A stretch of 32,817 nt of DNA. Origin: Halarsenatibacter silvermanii. GTDB taxonomy: Bacteria > Bacillota > Halanaerobiia > Halanaerobiales > Halarsenatibacteraceae. Below, piece by piece: positions 30,886-32,817 of this stretch. The notes beneath the pieces were generated by a model, which ran no database searches, was not told the DNA's origin, and saw nothing but the letters and a program-made list of their open reading frames with translations. A program made the position numbers and the translations under genes. The stretch's first letter is position 1; each line of letters starts with the position of its first letter. The DNA lies in contig NZ_FNGO01000028.1 in NCBI RefSeq assembly GCF_900103135.1, forward strand, positions 1 through 32,817. Direction: 5' to 3'.

Positions 30886-31530
30886 ATGAAAAAGAGAAAA
30901 ACACTTGAAAAGATCAAAGAATGCGGTATTGTTCCAGTTATTAGAGCGGAGAGTGCCGGCCAGGCCAAAAAGATTACTGAAGCTGTAAAGGATGGGGGTA
31001 TTAATGTAATTGAGATAACCATGACTGTACCCGGCGCTATCGATGTAATTGATGAGTTGACTGAAGAGTACGGCAATAACACGGATTTGGTATTTGGAGC
31101 TGGTTCTGTAATGGATGGCGAAACCACCAGAAATGCAATCTTGGCCGGGGCTGAATTTATTGTTGGTCCTGCACTTGATGAGGGTATGATAGAGGTTGCT
31201 AATAGGTATCAAAAACCTGTGGTGCCCGGGGCCATGACTCCCACTGAGGTTAAAAAAGCCATGGAAGCCGGGGCAGATATTGTCAAAATATTTCCGGCCA
31301 GCATGTTTGGCCCTAAAATTATAAAGGCCATAAAGGGTCCAATTCCACAGGCTGAACTTATTCCCACTGGAGGCGTGGATCACGATAATGTAAAAGATTG
31401 GATTAATGCTGGCAGTTTTGCGGTAGGAGCGGGAAGTGCAATAGTTAGTGGAGCTAAAGAAGATGATTACCAGAAAGTCCAGGAAGACGCTGCCAGATTT
31501 GTTGAATTAATTGAGGAAGCCAGGGCCTAA
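30886..31530 (+). CDS. eda: KDPG/KHG aldolase (copy 2)
   Basis: A 214-residue class I aldolase with R20 (PVIRAES), E43 (VIEITMTVPG), GAGSVMD near 71 and Schiff-base K134 (DIVKIFPASMFGP). It differs from copy 1 in the phosphate and substrate loops: GPALDEG here against SPSTQPD there, and GGVDHDN against GGISPEN. I start at the ATG at 30886, since the ATG at 30871 overlaps the ribosome binding site GGAGGT that serves the later one. It is the last gene of the locus and is followed by a hairpin. Two aldolases suggest two stereochemically different keto-deoxy acids (for example gluco and galacto series) or one phosphorylated and one free substrate. Confidence 0.92.
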   Translation: MKKRKTLEKIKECGIVPVIRAESAGQAKKITEAVKDGGINVIEITMTVPGAIDVIDELTEEYGNNTDLVFGAGSVMDGETTRNAILAGAEFIVGPALDEGMIEVANRYQKPVVPGAMTPTEVKKAMEAGADIVKIFPASMFGPKIIKAIKGPIPQAELIPTGGVDHDNVKDWINAGSFAVGAGSAIVSGAKEDDYQKVQEDAARFVELIEEARA

Positions 31531-31540
31531 AGTGCAGGAA

Positions 31541-31578
31541 ATTGATTGAATAGAGGAAAGAGGGGCAGCTCAATCAAT
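31541..31578 (+). terminator. Hairpin after the second aldolase gene
   Basis: ATTGATTGA (31541-31549) and TCAATCAAT (31570-31578) are perfect 9-bp complements with a 20-base loop, 10 bases past the stop. No T run follows, so it is a weak or factor-aided terminator, or an mRNA-end stem. Confidence 0.4.
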
Positions 31579-31582
31579 CATC

Positions 31583-31611
31583 TTGACGATTAAAAATTAA
31601 TATGATAGCAT
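31583..31611 (+). promoter_or_regulatory. Candidate promoter for the tRNA gene
   Basis: TTGACG (31583-31588), 17 bases, TAGCAT (31606-31611). It would give a precursor starting about 130 bases before the tRNA. No better promoter was seen closer to the gene. Confidence 0.3.
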
Positions 31612-31744
31612 GTACTTCAGAAGTAAAAGATAAAGGTCAGCTGCTCAAAAGGATGATTTTCACTATTATTGACCGCGTTTTTATCATTGTTTCAATCTTT
31701 TTGGTGTGTTCGATCTTTTTTGTCTGGAATTTAAAAGTATGCGC

Positions 31745-31821
31745 GCGCCCGTAGCTCAATTGGATAGAGCATCTGACTTCGGATCAGAGGGCTGGGGGTT
31801 CGAGTCCTCCCGGGCGCGCCA
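31745..31821 (+). tRNA. tRNA-Arg (anticodon TCG)
   Basis: A complete 77-base cloverleaf. The acceptor GCGCCCG pairs with CGGGCGC, the D arm is GCTC/GAGC with a nine-base loop, the anticodon stem TCTGA/TCAGA encloses CTTCGGA (anticodon TCG, reading CGA/CGN arginine codons), and the T arm GGGGG/CCTCC (one G-U) encloses TTCGAGT. The discriminator is G and CCA is encoded. A T-rich stretch follows. An integrase remnant begins 222 bases downstream, the usual arrangement when an element has integrated at a tRNA 3' end. Confidence 0.97.
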
Positions 31822-32007
31822 ATTATTCTTTTTTTATTGGTCTCTTCTCGTCTATATTTTAAGAATCATGGTGCTTTTAAATTCGGGCGTTTTTGGTTAG
31901 TTTTAGATTAATTTTGCGCTGAAATAGCATCTATAATACGTCTGATTTTTAAGTGATTTTAAGCTAATCATGCGGACTATATTTTCATCATTCCGTCTGG
32001 TTATTTA

Positions 32008-32036
32008 CCCCTCAAAATTATTTAGAGGGGGTTTTT
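32008..32036 (+). terminator. Hairpin with T run before the integrase remnant
   Basis: CCCCTC (32008-32013) pairs with GAGGGG (32025-32030), followed by GTTTTT. It looks like a terminator, and its second arm is also the only ribosome-binding-like sequence for the integrase start at 32044. It may end the tRNA-Arg transcript or dampen the integrase. The remaining spacer (31822-32007) shows no gene. Confidence 0.5.
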
Positions 32037-32043
32037 ATATTTA

Positions 32044-32540
32044 ATGACACCTAAAAAGAATTTGGTCAATAATGATGAACGGCAATCTATTCAGGAGGTT
32101 GTTGACAGGTTCATCAAACACTGCAAATCTAAACAGCTTTCTGATTCGACGATTGACAGTTATAAAAAAAACGCTGTCACAGATTTAAAGAATTTCTTCT
32201 TAATGAATGTGAATCTATTTCTAGCAAGATGATAAATGATATATCACCTCAGGTTATTGAAGATTACCGTCTTTAGTTATTGAATAAAGATATTTCCAGT
32301 TCTAGCGTTAATAATTATCTAAGAACTATAAGAAGATTTCTGTATTATTCTATGGAAATGGGTTATATCAAGGAGGATTTCAAAGTATCGCTGATAAAAG
32401 CGGAGAAAAAAGTAAAAGAGACTTATTCAAATGCTGAATTAGAAAGATTACTTGAAAAACCTGATGTTGAATAATGCGGTTTTGCTGAGTATAGAAACTG
32501 GGTTATAATCAATTGGCTTTTGCCTGTGTTTGGCAAATAA
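32044..32540 (+). pseudogene. Tyrosine recombinase / integrase, N-terminal remnant with several lesions
   Basis: The first frame reads MTPKKNLVNNDERQSIQEVV then FIKHCKSKQLSDSTIDSYKK, the SAM-like core-binding domain of tyrosine recombinases. A frameshift near 32190-32205 moves the reading to another frame (ISSKMINDISPQVIEDYRL), a TAG at 32274 breaks it, it resumes with SSSSVNNYLRTIRRFLYYSM and ELERLLEKPD, a TAA at 32472 breaks it again, and CGFAEYRNWVIINWLL continues to about 32522. The last part matches the start of the catalytic domain in clostridial integrases. All R-H-R-Y catalytic residues are missing, so the gene is dead. It probably came with an element inserted at tRNA-Arg and was later cut by the IS21-type insertion. 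Confidence 0.8.
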
Positions 32541-32639
32541 AAAGTACAGAGTGTGGAAACTAAAAATTACATAGCATCCCAGGTAATGTATTGATGTTGG
32601 TTTTGACTTTATGGTTGTGCGGTTGTCCGGGTTGGGAGA

Positions 32640-32667
32640 GGTTACCCTTCTTTAAAGAAGGGTAACC
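32640..32667. repeat. 28-bp perfect palindrome downstream of istB
   Basis: GGTTACCCTTCTTT is directly followed by its exact reverse complement AAAGAAGGGTAACC. It lies 16 bases past the istB stop and would form a 14-bp stem in the transcript. It has no T run on the istB side, so it may act as a transcription barrier or as an mRNA-end stem. Confidence 0.8.
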
Positions 32668-32683
32668 AAAAAATGTAAATTGC

Positions 32684-32817
32684 TTATTCTTCTTTGTTTT
32701 TCCTGGCCATAGCCTGCTGAAAGCGGTAGCTTTTTCCTGTAAAAGTAAGGATATGAGCATGGTGAACCACACGATCCAAAAGAGCTGTTGTAAGTCTTTC
32801 ATCACCAAAAACTTCAT
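32684..32817 (-). CDS. istB: IS21-family helper ATPase IstB, C-terminal part, runs in from the right
   Basis: The correct minus-strand frame enters at 32815 and ends with TAA at 32686-32684. It encodes 43 residues: EVFGDERLTTALLDRVVHHA, then HILTFTGKSYRFQQAMARKN and KEE. GDE-L-TA-LDR--HH and the G-SYR motif are the conserved C-terminus of IstB, the AAA+ protein that regulates and targets the IstA transposase. A longer open frame on the same strand (from 32817 to 32560) is out of frame with this homology. The ATPase domain and istA lie outside the window. Confidence 0.85.
   Translation of the reverse strand, partial: EVFGDERLTTALLDRVVHHAHILTFTGKSYRFQQAMARKNKEE

Larger units (their letters stand above)
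32552..32817 (-). mobile_element. 3' end of an IS21-family insertion sequence, continues past the window
   Basis: The element is recognised by the istB C-terminus on its minus strand. Integrase homology stops by about 32522 and TGTGGAAACT begins at 32552; read from the element's side this is a CA-terminated end, as IS21 ends are, so I place the boundary there. Inside are a tandem GGTTGTGC/GGTTGTCC (32613-32628), like the subterminal repeats of this family, and a 28-bp palindrome. The boundary is an estimate. Confidence 0.5.

Noticed and set aside
32560-32817. An 85-residue open frame on the minus strand beginning MKFLVMKDLQQ.
   Set aside because: The other minus-strand frame gives a clear IstB C-terminus ending at 32684, so this frame is a shadow.
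1-32817. CRISPR arrays, rRNA genes or known riboswitches.
   Set aside because: No regularly spaced direct repeats, rRNA segments or recognisable riboswitch cores were seen on either strand.

Overview
The window looks like a chromosomal stretch from a strictly anaerobic, low-to-moderate-GC Firmicute, plausibly a halophile of the Halanaerobiales type. This is inferred from the strongly acidic proteins, pyruvate:ferredoxin oxidoreductase, an AbrB-type regulator, consensus sigma-A promoters, AGGAGG ribosome binding sites, frequent TTG/GTG starts, and activase/2-hydroxyacyl-CoA dehydratase-like proteins. The exact taxon cannot be fixed from the sequence alone.

Layout. (1) 1-262: 5' end of an ISLre2/UPF0236-type transposase (minus strand) with a hairpin between its ribosome binding site region and start codon. 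(2) 530-4514: a tightly coupled three-gene module of two paralogous DUF2229/HgdB-like Fe-S proteins and a BadF/HgdC-type ATPase activase, followed by a ZIP metal transporter. (3) 4696-5829 (minus): aldo/keto reductase with a C-terminal two-cluster ferredoxin domain. (4) 6051-9846: a full-length pyruvate:ferredoxin oxidoreductase under a perfect-consensus promoter and with its own terminator. (5) 9864-10853: CPBP membrane protease and, convergent, an AbrB-type regulator. (6) 11183-14142: a compact cheY-cheA-cheW operon. (7) 14267-31530: a large sugar-acid (aldonate) locus. (8) 31745-32817: tRNA-Arg(TCG), a decayed tyrosine integrase and the end of an IS21-type element.

The sugar-acid locus is the most interesting part. 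6-phosphogluconate dehydrogenase is divergent from a GntR/FCD regulator. Downstream of the regulator come TRAP transporter 1 (P-Q-M), a class V aminotransferase, a D-2-hydroxyacid dehydrogenase, gluconate kinase, a KDPG/KHG aldolase, a DgoK-type 2-keto-3-deoxy sugar-acid kinase, a LarA-type nickel-pincer racemase/epimerase homologue, TRAP transporter 2 (P-Q-M), a URO-D-superfamily protein and a second KDPG/KHG aldolase. The kinases and aldolases define two routes: gluconate to 6-phosphogluconate to ribulose-5-phosphate, and 2-keto-3-deoxy-aldonate to its 6-phosphate to pyruvate plus a triose phosphate. The pyruvate could feed the PFOR upstream. No aldonate dehydratase is present, and the roles of the LarA and URO-D homologues are not established; these are the best candidates for undescribed chemistry.

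Both TRAP operons carry a strong hairpin between the binding-protein gene and the small-permease gene. Both window edges are mobile-element sequence, and the tRNA/integrase remnant marks an old integration site.
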